Assembly: GCF_963678635.1 (NCBI RefSeq)
Contig: NC_087065.1
Span: forward strand, 16,352,572-16,412,571
DNA length: 60,000 nucleotides
Direction of reading: 5' to 3'
Origin: Symsagittifera roscoffensis
Lineage: Eukaryota; Xenacoelomorpha; Acoela; Convolutidae
Shown: positions 1 to 11,824 of the stretch, one piece after another
How the letters are laid out: every line of letters starts with the position of its first letter
How positions within the stretch are numbered: the first letter of the stretch is position 1
Made by a program: the position numbers and the translations under genes
Notes under the pieces: model-generated
The model's input: only the letters and a program-made list of their open reading frames with translations
Database searches by the model: none
What the model was told of the DNA's origin: nothing

Positions 1-360
1 ATTCGGAATCTGGCGGAAGACTTCAAAATGGATTTCTTTAACAAGGTCAACGGAGTTCATGGCGCCAGATTAACACACATCGCCGACCCGTACTACTACA
101 TTGACCTTCTTATGCTTCTTAAAAAGGTCATTACTTCGGTAAAAGCTTTCGTGGGTCATTTCAAGCTCCAAATAGACGCAATTGAAAGAGTTCGAGGAAA
201 CGGTCAAACTGGAAGAATATCAGAGCGTCTCGAAGCAAGAGAGAGCGTCAAGTCTTACTTAACTGACGATGTCGATGGGCTGCAAAAGCTAATTAGGAAG
301 CTTAGAAGGCGGGAAGCACGAGCAGGTTTGGCGTTCTCCGACAGTGAAGCTGAAAACTAA
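1..360 (+). CDS. Unidentified protein, C-terminal part (5' end outside window)
   Basis: The frame is open from the first base to a TAA at 358-360, so this is the 3' end of a longer coding region; the ATG at 28 need not be the true start. About 119 residues are visible. They are mixed helical and charged, with a DPYYYIDLLMLLKK stretch, a basic run (LIRKLRRREAR) and an acidic end (SDSEAEN). Base composition is clearly GC-richer than the flanks, which supports real or recent coding use. A poly(A) signal follows 16 bases after the stop, so this could be a terminal exon of a host gene. It could equally be the end of a mobile-element ORF, because a dispersed repeat starts about 55 bases downstream. 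I do not recognise the family. Confidence 0.5.
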   Translation: MRNLAEDFKMDFFNKVNGVHGARLTHIADPYYYIDLLMLLKKVITSVKAFVGHFKLQIDAIERVRGNGQTGRISERLEARESVKSYLTDDVDGLQKLIRKLRRREARAGLAFSDSEAEN

Positions 361-375
361 AATGCTTAGGAATGA

Positions 376-381
376 AATAAA
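376..381 (+). terminator. Poly(A) signal AATAAA of the window-start gene
   Basis: AATAAA lies 16 bases after the stop codon of the partial coding region ending at 360. Position and sequence fit a polyadenylation signal, although AATAAA is common in AT-rich DNA. Confidence 0.4.
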
Positions 382-414
382 AGACTTTATACTGTTTAAG
401 CGAACAAGTAAATA

Positions 415-1599
415 CAAAAACAAGAGATATTGCAGACCAAACTTCATGTTCCGACCCCAATATACACCCCCATTCCACTAATGTCGAGAAAAATGGGGCC
501 GTAAATTTCTCTTTTTCAGAAAAAAAACACCCGAAAATTGCTTGGAGACAAAATTACTTTTGCAGCCTTATCACTCGAATAAAAAACACCGAATGGGGAA
601 AAGAAATTCTTTTAATGAATGTTTTTGATTACCTTGAATTTCTTTTTGAAATTTTTTCAAGCTTCTCAATTTAAACTTCCAAGGTCGAAACATTCTGCGT
701 CATTTGCACATAGCGACTGACTATCCTGGTTCTGCTTGATACTACTTTGTAAATGTAGTAAATAATACATATTTGTACATGAGAATTACTAGTCAATAAA
801 TAGCAGACTGGCAATTTTATGATGTTGATGATTTACTGAATATTATTGATTGAAGCTGATAACATGGAGTGGCTCGTATGACTGATGAGGCAATCGGTCG
901 TCTCTGGAGTGTATAAAATCTCAGGTTTGATTGTGAAATTAATATTTCAGTTTATTTTTTTCCGGTTTTGGAGAATTACGAGCTTTTTGTTTATCGGCGA
1001 TATTTCCCTCCTTGCCAAGATCTCTACAAGGCAAGCCCCCACCGACCATTCCCAATTGCTAATATCTGACGTATCCAAAGGAATAAATCGATATTTATCG
1101 CATGAGAAATAACCTGAAATGTTGTTCTTTTTTGACTGAATTGGTTGTCTTCTACTGGGGTTCGTCGGTGTATTAGCCTGCCTTTTCCGCTTAGGCGCAT
1201 CCCCTGAAGTGAACTTGTTTGCTGTTGGGGCCTTGGTTTTGGCTGTTGGTTTTCCTTTGAAAGGCGGTGAGGATGAGGAACACTGGATGAAGGTAGTTGT
1301 ACCGGTATCCGCTGTCGTCCTTTCCGGTGGATGAAGGATTTCACTTTCCAGGTTTGTCTCCAAAGGAATCCGGGAACTATTCTTCTAGCCTCTCCTATCT
1401 ACTTCGACAATTTGATGGAAAACCAATGGTTCCTATAGTTGCTCGCAAAGTGGGTGCTTTTAACAAACCAGATTTTATCACCGCTATGTTCAATTTACAA
1501 ATATCTTGTACCGGGGAAAGTTCAAATGTCAATTGACGTGATTTTATTATTTCAGTTTTAAAGTCTTCGATGTAGCTCAATTAAAGACTTTAGAAAGAA
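415..1599. repeat. Dispersed repeat family A, copy 1 (uninterrupted)
   Basis: This block aligns along its whole length with 2294-4394, from CAAGAGATATTGCAGACC to the shared end TTAAAGACTTTAGAAAGAA. It lacks the CCCGGG-ended element that splits copy 2, and it has a deletion of about 30 bases near 555 and an 11-base deletion near 1415 relative to copy 2. On the minus strand both copies keep the same short reading frames, one starting MSYIEDFKTEI and one containing APKRKRQANTPTNPSRRQP. This suggests a decayed coding element whose family I cannot name. No terminal inverted repeat was found. Confidence 0.75.
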
Positions 1600-2293
1600 G
1601 CATGCCTCAATTCAAGTTGGAATGATTTCTAATACGGATTAAATCTCCGCTTACGCGTTAATAGCCCGAAATATAACTTTTAATTATTCTGTTAATTGTT
1701 AAGATCTTAATAATATTTAAGATGGATTTTTGTTATCAAAATAATGGATTTCATGTTGCCTTCAGACAACTAATTGGAGCAAAAAGTCAATTATAGTCCA
1801 TTTAAAATCATTTAAAAATTTTTTTCTCCACTTTTTTGTTTCCTATTGCGCAAATTTTTGCAAAAACACCTGCATTTACCAAATTAGTAAGGGAAAATTT
1901 TGCAAAACGAGTGTACAACCTACTCAATTTCTAAATCTAAAGTTTCTCGAACGTTTGCCGCTTGTTTCTTTTTTACCACCTCCATCTCCGTCCCGCCAAA
2001 GTTTGCCCTTTACCACTAACCCCCGCCACCGCCGCCGCCAGAACGAACCAAACCCCAGCGTTGTGATTCTTGAGGGGGGGGGGGGGGGTCGAGACTTGCA
2101 AGCCGTTGGTTCGGGGAGTTTATCCATAAAAATTCAGTGCGGGTTGATAATTTAGACAGATATATTCAAGCTGATTCGAACTGACACCCGTATTTGTAAA
2201 TATTTTTACCGACCTACTGATTTTTTTCATCTGATAAACGCTTAATATTTTAGAAAACCCCTTCAACATATCTCAAAGAGAACTCAATGATCA
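1600..2293. other. Spacer with C/CCG-rich segment and poly-G tract
   Basis: No gene was found. The stretch is AT-rich except for 1965-2110, where a pyrimidine-rich, CCGCCG-containing run is followed by about 15 G residues at 2074-2088. Open frames here are produced by this low-complexity sequence. Confidence 0.5.
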
Positions 2294-4394
2294 AAAAAAC
2301 AAGAGATATTGCAGACCAAATTTCATGTTCCGACCCCAATACGCCCCCATTCCACTAATGTCGAGAAAAATGGGGCCGTAATTTTCTCTTTTTCAGAAAA
2401 AACCACACAAAAATTGCACGGAGACAAAATTAATTTTTTCTTGCAAGAGTTCAACCAATTTTGCAGCCTTAACACTCGAATAAAAAACGTCGAATGGGGA
2501 AAAGAAGTTCTTGTAATGGATGTTTTTTAAAACATTGAATTTCTTTTTGAAATTTTTTTCAAGCTTCTCAATTTAAATTTCTAAGGTCGGAACATTCTGC
2601 GTCACTTGCACATAGCGACTGGCTATCCTGATTCAGCTTCTTACTACTTTGTAAATGTAGTTAATAATACATATTTGTACACGAGAATTACTAGTCGATA
2701 GCAGGCTGACATTTTATGATGTTGATGATTTCCTGAATATTATTGATTGAAGTTGATAACATGAAGTGGCTCGTATGACCGATGAGGCAATCGGTCGTCT
2801 CTGGAGTGTATAAATTCTCAGGTTTGATTGTGAAATTAGTATTTTAGTTTATTTTTTTCCGGTTTTGGAGATTTACGAGCTTTTTGTTTATCGGCGATAT
2901 TTCTCTCCTTGCCAAGATCCCTACAAGGCAAGCCCCCACCGACCATTCCCAATTGCTAATATCTGACGTATCCAAAGGAATAAATCAATATTTATCGCAT
3001 GAGAAATAACCTGAAATGTTGTTCTTCTTTGACCGAAAAGGTTCCCGGGTTGACCAAAAATGCTAGTCATACAATTTCCATATATGGAAAAATGCTAGTC
3101 ATACACTTTCCATACAGTTCCATACGTACAGATAATTGCATGAAAGGTCTATGATTAAAATTTTTTCATATATGGAATTTGTATGACTAGCATTTTTCCA
3201 TAAACCAAAAACATTGAATTTTTACATTTTAATTTCTCAAAATTTTTTGGTTGTGTTCGTAACCGAACACAAATGACTTAAACCTTGGTTACTCAAACGT
3301 AGTAACCAAAGGTGTGGCCGTCTCGCATTAAAAATGCTTTGGAAACAGCCTGCAATGTCTTTATTCTGTCTCACGCAAATCAGATAACGAAAGTATCAAA
3401 TTTTTAAATTTTGGCAAAAGTTTTCTAAGATGGTTATTTCTAAAATTTGAATTTTCAAAATACGAGACATTGATCAAAGCATACAAAAACATGCCATAGA
3501 AAACACGAGGAGTCTTGAGCACTTTTGAAAAATGGTATCAAGAGAAAAGGAGAAAAAAATCCAATATTAGTATATCCAGGACTACACATAAAAAAATAAA
3601 TTTTGCATACAAAATTTTTTTTTTTGAAAAAATGTTGGTTTGAGTACGAAAATCATTTTGCGGTTGAAAAAAAAACACAAAAAAATTTTTCGGGGGTAAT
3701 TTCAAAACATATGGAAATTGTATGATTCGCATTTTTTTGACAAAAAGTTTTTCTTTTTTATTTTGTACGATACACCAAAATTTATGCCAAAATAAGAGAA
3801 AAGTTCTTCGAAAATTCGATGACACCATTTTAAAATGTATGAAATTTGTATGACTAGTATTTTTTCATAGACTTAGTTTATGGAATTGTATGATATTAGC
3901 ATTTTTGGTCTACGGAGGTCAACCCGGGTTGTCTTCTACTGGGGTTCGTCGGTGTATTAGCCTGCCTTTTCCTCTTAGGCGCATCCCTTGAAGTGGACTT
4001 GATTTCTGTTGGGGCCTTGGTTTTGGCTGATGGTTTTCGATTGAAAGGTGGTGAGGATGAGGAACACTGGATGAAGGTAGTTGCACCGGTAGCCGCTGTC
4101 GTCCTTTCCGGTGGATGAAGGATTTCACTTTCCGGGTTTGTCTCCAAAGGAATCCGGGAACTCTCCTTCTAGCCTCTCCTATCTACTTCGACAATTTGAT
4201 TAACGAAGTATGGAAAACCAATGGTTCCTATAGTTGCTCGCAAAGTGTGTGTTTTTAACAAACCAGATTTTATCACCGCTGTGTTCAATTTACAAATATC
4301 TTGTACCGGGGAAAGTTCAAATGTCAATTGACGTGAGTTTATTATTTCAGTTTTAAAGTCTTCGATGTAGCTCAATTAAAGACTTTAGAAAGAA
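2294..4394. repeat. Dispersed repeat family A, copy 2 (split by insertion)
   Basis: This is homologous to 415-1599. The left part, 2294-3043, and the right part, 3929-4394, are separated by an 885-bp inserted element. The minus-strand frame starting MSYIEDFKTEI is longer than in copy 1, reaching FPYFVNQIVEVDRRG, because copy 2 keeps 11 bases lost in copy 1. Copy 2 is therefore nearer the ancestral sequence at that point. Confidence 0.75.
3044..3928. mobile_element. CCCGGG-ended non-autonomous DNA element, copy 1 (885 bp)
   Basis: The ends are perfect 12-bp inverted repeats, CCCGGGTTGACC at 3044 and its complement ending at 3928. It interrupts repeat family A exactly where copy 1 (about 1144) is continuous, with TT on both sides (3042-3043 and 3929-3930), so the target duplication looks like 2 bp. 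The body has no long reading frame. It carries six or more copies, in both orientations, of a motif like ATGCTAGTCATACAATTTCC, several forming palindromes around CATATATG, plus the 18-bp palindrome GTGTTCGTAACCGAACAC near 3253. Related copies are at 31244 and 49004. The transposase superfamily is not known to me. Confidence 0.9.
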
Positions 4395-4614
4395 CGTTAC
4401 CTTTGCTAAATGGATTCCTGGGGGGAATTCTGCTGTTTGATCTCCCTACCATTTTATTTCGAACCACTGAGTTGTAACTTTTAGCCTGTTTTTTTTGTGA
4501 TTAAACTTTAGACAGAAAATGGAGTTGATCTATCATAAAAAACAGATTTCAATCCACTAGATTGCTTTAAAAAAATTTGGATGACGATGACTTGTATTTA
4601 TTATTTTTTGATAG

Positions 4615-4784
4615 GGCATAAGGTAATTCCTGAGCGACAGCCCGACACCTTACCCTGGAGCTTGACCAAGTACAAGGGATCGACTCACTGGGTGCTCAAC
4701 TTCGAAGCGGTAAAGTTTGCACTTGAACAACCTATATATAGCTCACGCTTTGAACGCATCGTTGGCTCTTTATTTGGCAACTGA
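4615..4784 (+). CDS. Possible orphan terminal exon
   Basis: A T-rich tract ending in TAG (4611-4614) could be a splice acceptor, followed by a frame with two leading bases that stays open to TGA at 4782-4784. The peptide (for example HKVIPERQPDTLPWSLTKY, later FEAVKFALEQPIYSSRFERI) has a normal amino-acid mix and the DNA is GC-richer than its surroundings, unlike chance frames here. No partner exon was found and the family is not recognised. It may be a relic of a mobile-element gene. Confidence 0.25.
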
Positions 4785-4949
4785 GGAATCCTTCTTTCAA
4801 AATCTCAACTTCAATCCACAGGTCAATTTTCCTGGTGGATGGCGTGAAAATGTTTCCGATGAGTCATAAAGAGACCCTGGAATTCACAGGTTTAACGACA
4901 TATTACATAATGACATTTTACCCTATTTCAACCTACACTCTAAAAACTT

Positions 4950-6310
4950 CCCGTGTTGACCTCCATAGACCAAAAGTTAATGCTTATCGTACAATTCCAT
5001 CCACGGAGTCGATGGAAAAAATGATTATCATGCAATTTCAAATCATGAAAATTTTAAACGATGCGTTTTCTCCAACCAAAATTAAAATTTCAAAAAAATC
5101 CTGGAAATAATTTTTAGGGTATTATAAATTTAATAACGTCGTTTTTGTTGAGAATGCGCTAAGCTCCTGACAAGATATCGTGTGATGCAAAAAATTGTAT
5201 AAATTACACAATTTTTCGGCATTTTTGTCTAGGTCACCGTTAGACAAAAACTGATACAAAGAGGTTGGATATCTAGATATAAAGTTCAACTCTAAAAAAC
5301 TAGCTCAGACTAAACGGTAAAAACTGATAAACTAAGACTGGTTTCAAAAAATAAGATTACGGTAAAATGCTGAATTAAAAATAAGATGTCAGTTTAGAGA
5401 ACATAATCTAATAAAATAAACCACTTTGTCCAAAGTTTAGCAAATTTTTGGCAGGGTACCTTTCTTAAATTGCTTAAAATGCTTCGAGTTAAATATGACT
5501 GCAAAAATAACAAGAAGTTAAACTACACGTAATTCAAATACTTTCTGCAAGTTTCTGGCAAGCATGCTATAGTATTCAACAAATTTTCACCCGCAAAATA
5601 CCAAACCCGGGTTGACCTCTACACTCCGAAAAAGGTAGTCATACAATTTCATTCAATTCTTCTTTGGGAAAATGCTAGTCATACGATTCGCATAGATAAG
5701 AGTTGTTCGACTAGCATTCTTCCACAATGAAAACTAATGACCATGCATGGAAATTTGTATGACTAGCAATTTTTTTTTCAAATTCAGGTTTTTTCAAAAA
5801 AAAATCATTTTTCAACCCACTTTGAAAATTTTTTAAGGCATCCGAAAAAATGTATCGCAACATCCCGTGTTGATCTCCATACAAAAAATGGTTTATCAGA
5901 CATTTCCATACATTTAAAATGCTTGCCATTCAATTCCATACAAAAAAATGCCTATCATAATATTCCATAAACAAAAAACGCTTGTCACACAAATCAAATT
6001 CTTCGTTGATGTATGCAAAAAAATGCAAAAAATCCATGCAAGCCCTCAAGGGAGAAAATGATTATCATACAATTTCCATGTATGAAAATTGTATATTACA
6101 CATGTTTTTCAAAAGACAATTTTGTCTCAGAATTACTTCAAAAAGAGTTTTTGTATGGGTTTATATAAGTTTTAATCGGTTTTTAAATAAATGAGAAAAT
6201 ATCGGTAATCAAAATCATAATTTTTTTGGAGCTGAAAATGCTTATCATACAATTTCAATTAAAAAAAATTGCATAAAACACATTTTTCCATAGATTATTT
6301 TGTCTCAGAA
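4950..6310. repeat. Decayed CCCGGG-ended element fragments
   Basis: Three left-end-like sequences occur at 4950 (CCCGTGTTGACC), 5606 (CCCGGGTTGACC) and 5864 (CCCGTGTTGATC). Each is followed by degenerate copies of the internal motif, for example GTAGTCATACAATTTC near 5635, ATTATCATACAATTTCC near 6060 and CTTATCATACAATTTC near 6240. No matching right end was found for any of them. These look like truncated and possibly nested copies of the family complete at 3044, 31244 and 49004. Confidence 0.6.
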
Positions 6311-6749
6311 AACTTCAAAAAACAATTTCTTGGATAAATTTGTACAAGTTTAAATCAATTTTTAACCAAAAAGATCATATTGGTCATCAAAATCATAATT
6401 TTTGAGGGGTGGATTTGAAAAAATATTAACACGACAGATAAAAAAGACAAAATGTCAAGACAGATTAGAAAAAAGTGTAGCTTATTTTCAACTCTGGTCA
6501 CAGTATCAACAGAACTGTTGAACTTTTCATTAAATTAGAATCTATGTGGTTGTAATTGGTGAAAAGGATGCAGCGTAAAATAACACATTGCGAAAAAAAA
6601 AGGCATTTTTAAGCGAAAATTTGAACGAAATGAATTTTAGAAATGAAAAACAAATAGAGTAAACAATAGAAACAGCCGCAGCCAGTCTTAATAGAGATAA
6701 ACAAAAAAAAACAAATTTTCATCAAAAGATTCATTTTTTTGAGGCATCT
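6311..6749. other. AT-rich stretch without recognisable gene
   Basis: A-rich sequence with no frame or repeat that I can support. Confidence 0.4.
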
Positions 6750-7960
6750 CTCTGTCTGGCTGCATTTGGGACAGAATATTGTCCTAACTGGTCAAGCGTC
6801 ATAGTTCCCCCTCGCATAGCATCAAGGATTCACAGTGCCAGCAACCAATCTTGATCTCTAACCTTGATCTGCGTGGAGGCTGTCGGCCGGCGAGCCTGTC
6901 AGTCAGGTTTAGCTCCTTGCTATCGGGCACTACGCTGCTGATTGACACTTCTATACCGGGTTATAGGGGGTAGCATTTAATCGAGAAGGTGTTAATCTGA
7001 TTTGTGTCCCTCGCTTCGTTCGCCTTGATGGTGTTTTGACCTGGTTTGTTCATAAGCGTAACAGAAGTTGTTTAGTCTAAGAATAAAAATATGGATGTTG
7101 AACTTCCCACTGTCCGCAGATATTCTAGGCTGATGGGGTTCTCTGTGTGTGGTCTTTTCCAAGTCAATCATCAGGCGTGTCAACATAACTCGTTTTTCCA
7201 ATAATTTTGCTTCTGTTTTTTCTCATTGGTCTAACTTTATTTCGCTCGGTTACCGTGGCCAAGGTGGCTTCATAGGAGAAGTCCATTTTGCTCTTGACGC
7301 TCAGCCGTTAATTTAGCCGTTCATATTGTTTTGGGTGCCATAGGTTTGCTTCCCTTTTTTGTAAAATTTTGTTTGATTGAGTTGAATTTCCAATGGGTTT
7401 TGAAAAAGTGCTAGTTGGTTTTTAGCCGACTGGTCTTGATTCTAGTTTTGACGGGCGGCTAGTGCAAAAGTCTAGTGACCTGGGTCACAGATTGTGCCCT
7501 GAAAGACATTTCCTGATTTTAATGGCTGCCTAGCCTTCTCGAGATCCAAATTATCGTGTAGTTAAATTCTTCTTTACGTCCTCTAGCGAGATTAAGTCGC
7601 TCGAGTTGTCCTCGGATACAGCCTCAGTCGAGATATTTAGGTGATTTTGCGTAGCCGGCTCGAGAAGCTACTTCCACGTGACAATTTTGAGATCGACCGT
7701 CGTCGAGCCGGAGGTTATGTTCGGATTCATTGGTGCTCTAATGGAGGCTCATTGATCCTTTTCTCCGCTCTGCAATGTTTCTCGGAAGCTATTTATACGC
7801 GCGTTATTTATAGTTTTGAAAGGTCCAGTTCCTCAAACTTGTTTAATGTTCTTTTTGTGCAGGCGAGCTCTAGAACATCTGAAATCAAAATTTCGAGCCG
7901 TTTTTTTGAGTAAAAGTTTGAGGGCTCACAGGCTAAATCAGACTTTTGTAAATCAAGAAG
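6750..7960 (-). pseudogene. GC-richer coding-like relic
   Basis: The composition rises sharply against the AT-rich surroundings. On the minus strand there are several open segments broken by stops, for example one containing EKRVMLTRLMIDLEKTTHRE (7201 downwards) and one with NISTEAVSEDNSSDLISLED (about 7600). A TATAAATA-like box lies on the minus strand near 7790-7810. This pattern fits an old LTR-element gag region or a host pseudogene. No LTR pair or diagnostic domain was found, so the family is undecided. Confidence 0.3.
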
Positions 7961-7963
7961 GGG

Positions 7964-8126
7964 GCAATTGTTGAGTAGGTTAAGTTAGTCGGCTTTTCGA
8001 CCAATCAGAATGCAGCAAAATTCGAATTTTACATAAAACGTTTTAGTGCTAGTTTACTGCTTTTATTTCTAGTGGTGGGAACTTTTTTAGAAGAGACCAT
8101 ACGGAGGGCGATTGTAAAGTAGATCC
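7964..8126 (+). repeat. Fragment of the short GGATCTACTTAAC element family
   Basis: It shares with 40520-40703 the core around CGACCAATCAGAATG and GCAGCAAAATTC, and ends in GATTGTAAAGTAGATCC like that element's right terminus. The left terminal repeat seen in the intact copy is missing, so this copy is truncated. Confidence 0.6.
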
Positions 8127-8643
8127 GGAAAATTCATGCTACCCAGTTGTTTGATTTGATACTCACAACAACTCTTCGCTCTATAAAATTGTGTTTATAA
8201 AAAAATATTATGCTTTTTGTGAATTGATCCAGTTGTTCGTTGTTAAAATTGCTGTCATTAATTTTTGACCAATGAAACATTTTTTTTTATGTTTCATTTT
8301 TATGTCCGATGTAGGGAAAACTGAGTTAGTTTGGATTTGGATTTGAATTTTTGTCCTTTAGAGTTAGTGGTCACTCCAAAACCTCTAAATTGACTTGAGT
8401 CTCTTTGACATAGGGGTTGTGGTTTACCCCATTGAAAACTAAGGGTTGTTTCAGTTTTTTCCTCACAACAGAAAACTTCTCAGAGGTACTGTTTACCGTT
8501 TTGTTGTGACTGATGTTATCTTCGATCTCATTTTCCAATGCCAACAAAACCAGATTTACAGTGATTTTCTTCTGATTTACTACGAACTCGAGTTCCACCT
8601 GTGATTTATCACGATAGGTGGGCTGGTTTGTTCTACCGTGTTG
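8127..8643. other. No recognisable gene
   Basis: AT-rich sequence. A 75-codon frame on the minus strand (8371-8598) has no recognisable domain and no neighbouring exon support. Confidence 0.4.
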
Positions 8644-9329
8644 GTTTATGATCCGCTATTTCTGTAATACTTAGCAAAGTGTCTTTCAAGCCGGCAACTG
8701 TTAAAGAATCTCTCCTTAGCTAGACACGCCGACATATTTCTCAACGATTGCACTATTGTCGCTTATTTTTCAAACTTTTTTGTTTTTTGTTTCGGAAAAC
8801 AGTCATTACGAGGCCAAACTGTGCACTGGATAGGCGCAAAATTTGTTTTATAATTATTCCTGGGTTCCAGAGACAAGTTTTTACACATGTTCTAAAATGT
8901 AAGTGGACTCCACTTACAAAATCTCTGTGGATTCAGAGTACAAATACTTGTGAAGTAAAATTTGCCCGCACATTAGCTTTGTCGCTGATTCTGCTTGAGC
9001 AAATATAGCTAGTTGTTCCGGATTCCGCAAATAAAAGCAAATTTAGCAAAATGTAAGCGGATTCGGCAACTGTACGCAGGTTTCACATACATAGGTGAAC
9101 TGTATTTTGTTTGTTATACTGAACTGAGCTAGCCCTTGTGTGAACAATTAAGAGCTAAAGATAGAATTATATCTAGCAAATGCGAAATTTAAAAGCAAAG
9201 ATCTAACTATTGTTTGTGAATGGAAGATTTAACTAGTGTTTGGAATTGATGAATATTATAACTAGTTCAGCATTATAACCCCTATATAATTCAGTTTGTT
9301 TTCTTTCTCTACGTATTTAAAATTGCAAA

Positions 9330-9505
9330 AAATGTTCATTTTTCAGCATTTGAGATCGGAAAAATGTTCATTTTTCAGCATTTGAGATTGGAAAAATGTT
9401 CATTTTTCAGCATTTGAGATCAAAAAATGTTCATTTTTTAGTATTTCAGATCGGGAAAATGTTCATTTTTCATTATTTCTTTCAGTAAAATGTTCATTCT
9501 TTCAA
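9330..9505 (+). repeat. 32-bp minisatellite, array 1
   Basis: About five tandem units resemble GAGATCGGAAAAATGTTCAT plus TTTTCAGCATTT. The same array recurs at 10084-10230 as part of the internal tandem duplication. Confidence 0.85.
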
Positions 9506-10083
9506 AATCTTTGCAGTAAATGAGATTGAACAGTTGGAAAATCTTGTAATGATTCACAAACAATAGATTTTATTGAAAAATAATATTTCAAGAAGAAACT
9601 ATGTATGTGATTGGAATCCGGATTTCGCTTACAATTCGGCGGATTTTGCATACAATTTGGGGATTTTGTTTACAGTTGCGACTTCTTAATTTAACTATAC
9701 TTATAATTTTTCATGTGTTCCACAAACTGTTCCGTTTCCCGGAAAAATTGTTGCGGATTCCGCAGTTTTGCCTATTTTTGGAGCTATTTTAAACGATACG
9801 GTGTTCTAAATACTTGCCGGTAGAACCCAACTTGTCGGTGTGAACAATTTGAACCCAACTTGGCGTTGTGAACAATTCGGTGTCGGTACTTGTCGGTGTG
9901 AACAATTAAAAGCTAAATATAGAATTAATTCTAGCAAATGCGAAATTTAAAAGCAAAGATTTAACTATTGTTTGTGAAAGGAAGATTTAACTAGTGTTTG
10001 GAATTGATGAATACTATAACTAGTTCAGCATTATAACCCCTATAGAATTCAGTTTGTTTTCTTTCTCTACGTATTTAAAATTG

Positions 10084-10230
10084 CAAAAAAATGTTCATTT
10101 TTTAGCATTTGAGATCGGAAAAATGTTCATTTTTTCAGCATTTGAGATTGGAAAAATGTTCATTTTTCAGTATTTCAGATCGGGAAAATGTTCATTTTTC
10201 ATTATTTCTTTCAGTAAAATGTTCATTCTT
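10084..10230 (+). repeat. 32-bp minisatellite, array 2
   Basis: About four units of the same minisatellite as at 9330. A short frame made of repeated FEIGKMFIF is simply the translation of this repeat. Confidence 0.85.
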
Positions 10231-11449
10231 TCAAAATCTTTGCAGTAAATGAGATTGAACAGTTGGAAAATCTTGTAATGATTCACAAACAATAGATTTC
10301 ATTGAAAAATAAAATTTCAAGACGAAACTATGTATGTGATTGGAATGCGGATTTCGCTTACAATTCAGCGGATTTTGCATACAATTTGGGGATTTTGTTT
10401 ACAGTTGCGACTTTTTAATTTAACTATACTTAAAATGTTTCATGTGTTCCACAAACTGTTCCGTTTCCCGGAAAAATTGTTGCGGATTCCGCAGTTTTGC
10501 CTATATTTGGAGTTATTTTAAACGATACGGTATTCTAACTACTTGTCGGTAGAACCCAAAACAGCAAAAAAATTAGCAGTGTTGCAGATTCCGCAACAAT
10601 TCTGCTTTTAGCCTGTTGCGGTATCTGCTTACAATTCACAAAATGCAAAATTTGGCCTCGTGATGGTAGTGCTGATGACAAATTTTCAGTTTATTGTTCA
10701 TCAGGAGAGGTCTACCTCGGACTAATCGCTTCCTTACTTCTGACAATCAATTTGCATCAAATTAATTAGGTTGGTCTGCTAAAAGACTAGTTTTTCATAT
10801 TTTATGCTAAAATATTGGTCGACTACAAGATATACTAACTCTCTATGATACAAATGCAGCCAAAAACTACACGGTTCAAAAGAAGCTGAGCTGGAACACT
10901 GTAAGAAAAACACAATCGCATTTCAGATTTAAAGTCTTTATTCTCTAATTTTTTAAATCAGAATGGTTTATGAGATGGGCCATTAGGATTTGCTTGTTGT
11001 ATAATGCTATGAGCTGCTACAAAACACCGAAAGGAGGTCACGCTATCTTTTTTAATTGATTAGTTTTTTCACAATACTATTCTCAATTTTTAAGCTCAAC
11101 CCTACTATTTTTACTGAGCCTCAAAAGCTCTAAGCATGAAATAATTGTAAGAGTTATAAAAGAGATCAACTGTTTGCAATCAGAAGTTAAGTCTGATTGT
11201 CTAGAAATATTACACATCTAATATAGAGTTTGCTGGAGTGGATTATCATTGATTAGTCCTACTGATGAGTCTTCATGTCTTTAAAATGGTTAGTCAAGTG
11301 TATGTATCAAAATAAAAGGCTTGAAGCAAAAGTAATAAGTGAAGAGATATTAACTGATTGCAATTAACATCAGGAAAAAATCGACCACACAGTATTGTTC
11401 TTAGACAAACACGGCGGCTGCTATATAAGCAAGAGGTTTTATTGCTATT

Positions 11450-11824
11450 CTGGGGCGGATTTTGGGGGATTCGATCTCCTGCCGACCCAACCGGTCCCCC
11501 TTTGTACTATTATGAGATATCCATTTTCGACTAACTGACCGTAAAATTTTTCTAATTTTTCGGCGCCAATCTATACTAATTTTGAGGGGGGAGCGCGCGC
11601 CGAAAAAACGCAATTTTTTGGTCAACATTTTCCAAAAAGTACCTAAAAACGCCTTTTTGGCCCGTTTTTTCTAAAGTTTGCCTGCGGCGCAGAAAAATTT
11701 GTCAGAATAGGGTCTTCATAGTGATTTGAGAGAGCTCAGATAATAAATTTCGTCGCCTTAAAAAGTCGACAAATTTTTTCTTTTGAAAATCCCCCTCCTC
11801 GAGAAAATCTTAGATCCGCCACTG
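11450..11824 (+). mobile_element. hAT-like MITE (375 bp), copy in duplicated unit 1
   Basis: The ends resemble CAGGGGCGGATTTAGG and its inverse (here CTGGGGCGGAT and AGATCCGCCACTG). It is flanked by the perfect 8-bp duplication TTGCTATT (11442-11449 and 11825-11832), as expected for hAT elements. The body is non-coding, with a GGGGGGAGCGCGCGCCG segment typical of the family in this window. The identical target duplication at 17547 shows that it inserted before the surrounding block was duplicated. Confidence 0.9.

Noticed and set aside
1924-2155. Proline- and arginine-rich frames on both strands
   Set aside because: Low-complexity CCG and poly-G sequence produces long frames without selection; no conserved domain or splice support.
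10054-10248. Frame with repeated FEIGKMFIF
   Set aside because: It is the translation of the 32-bp minisatellite, not a protein gene.
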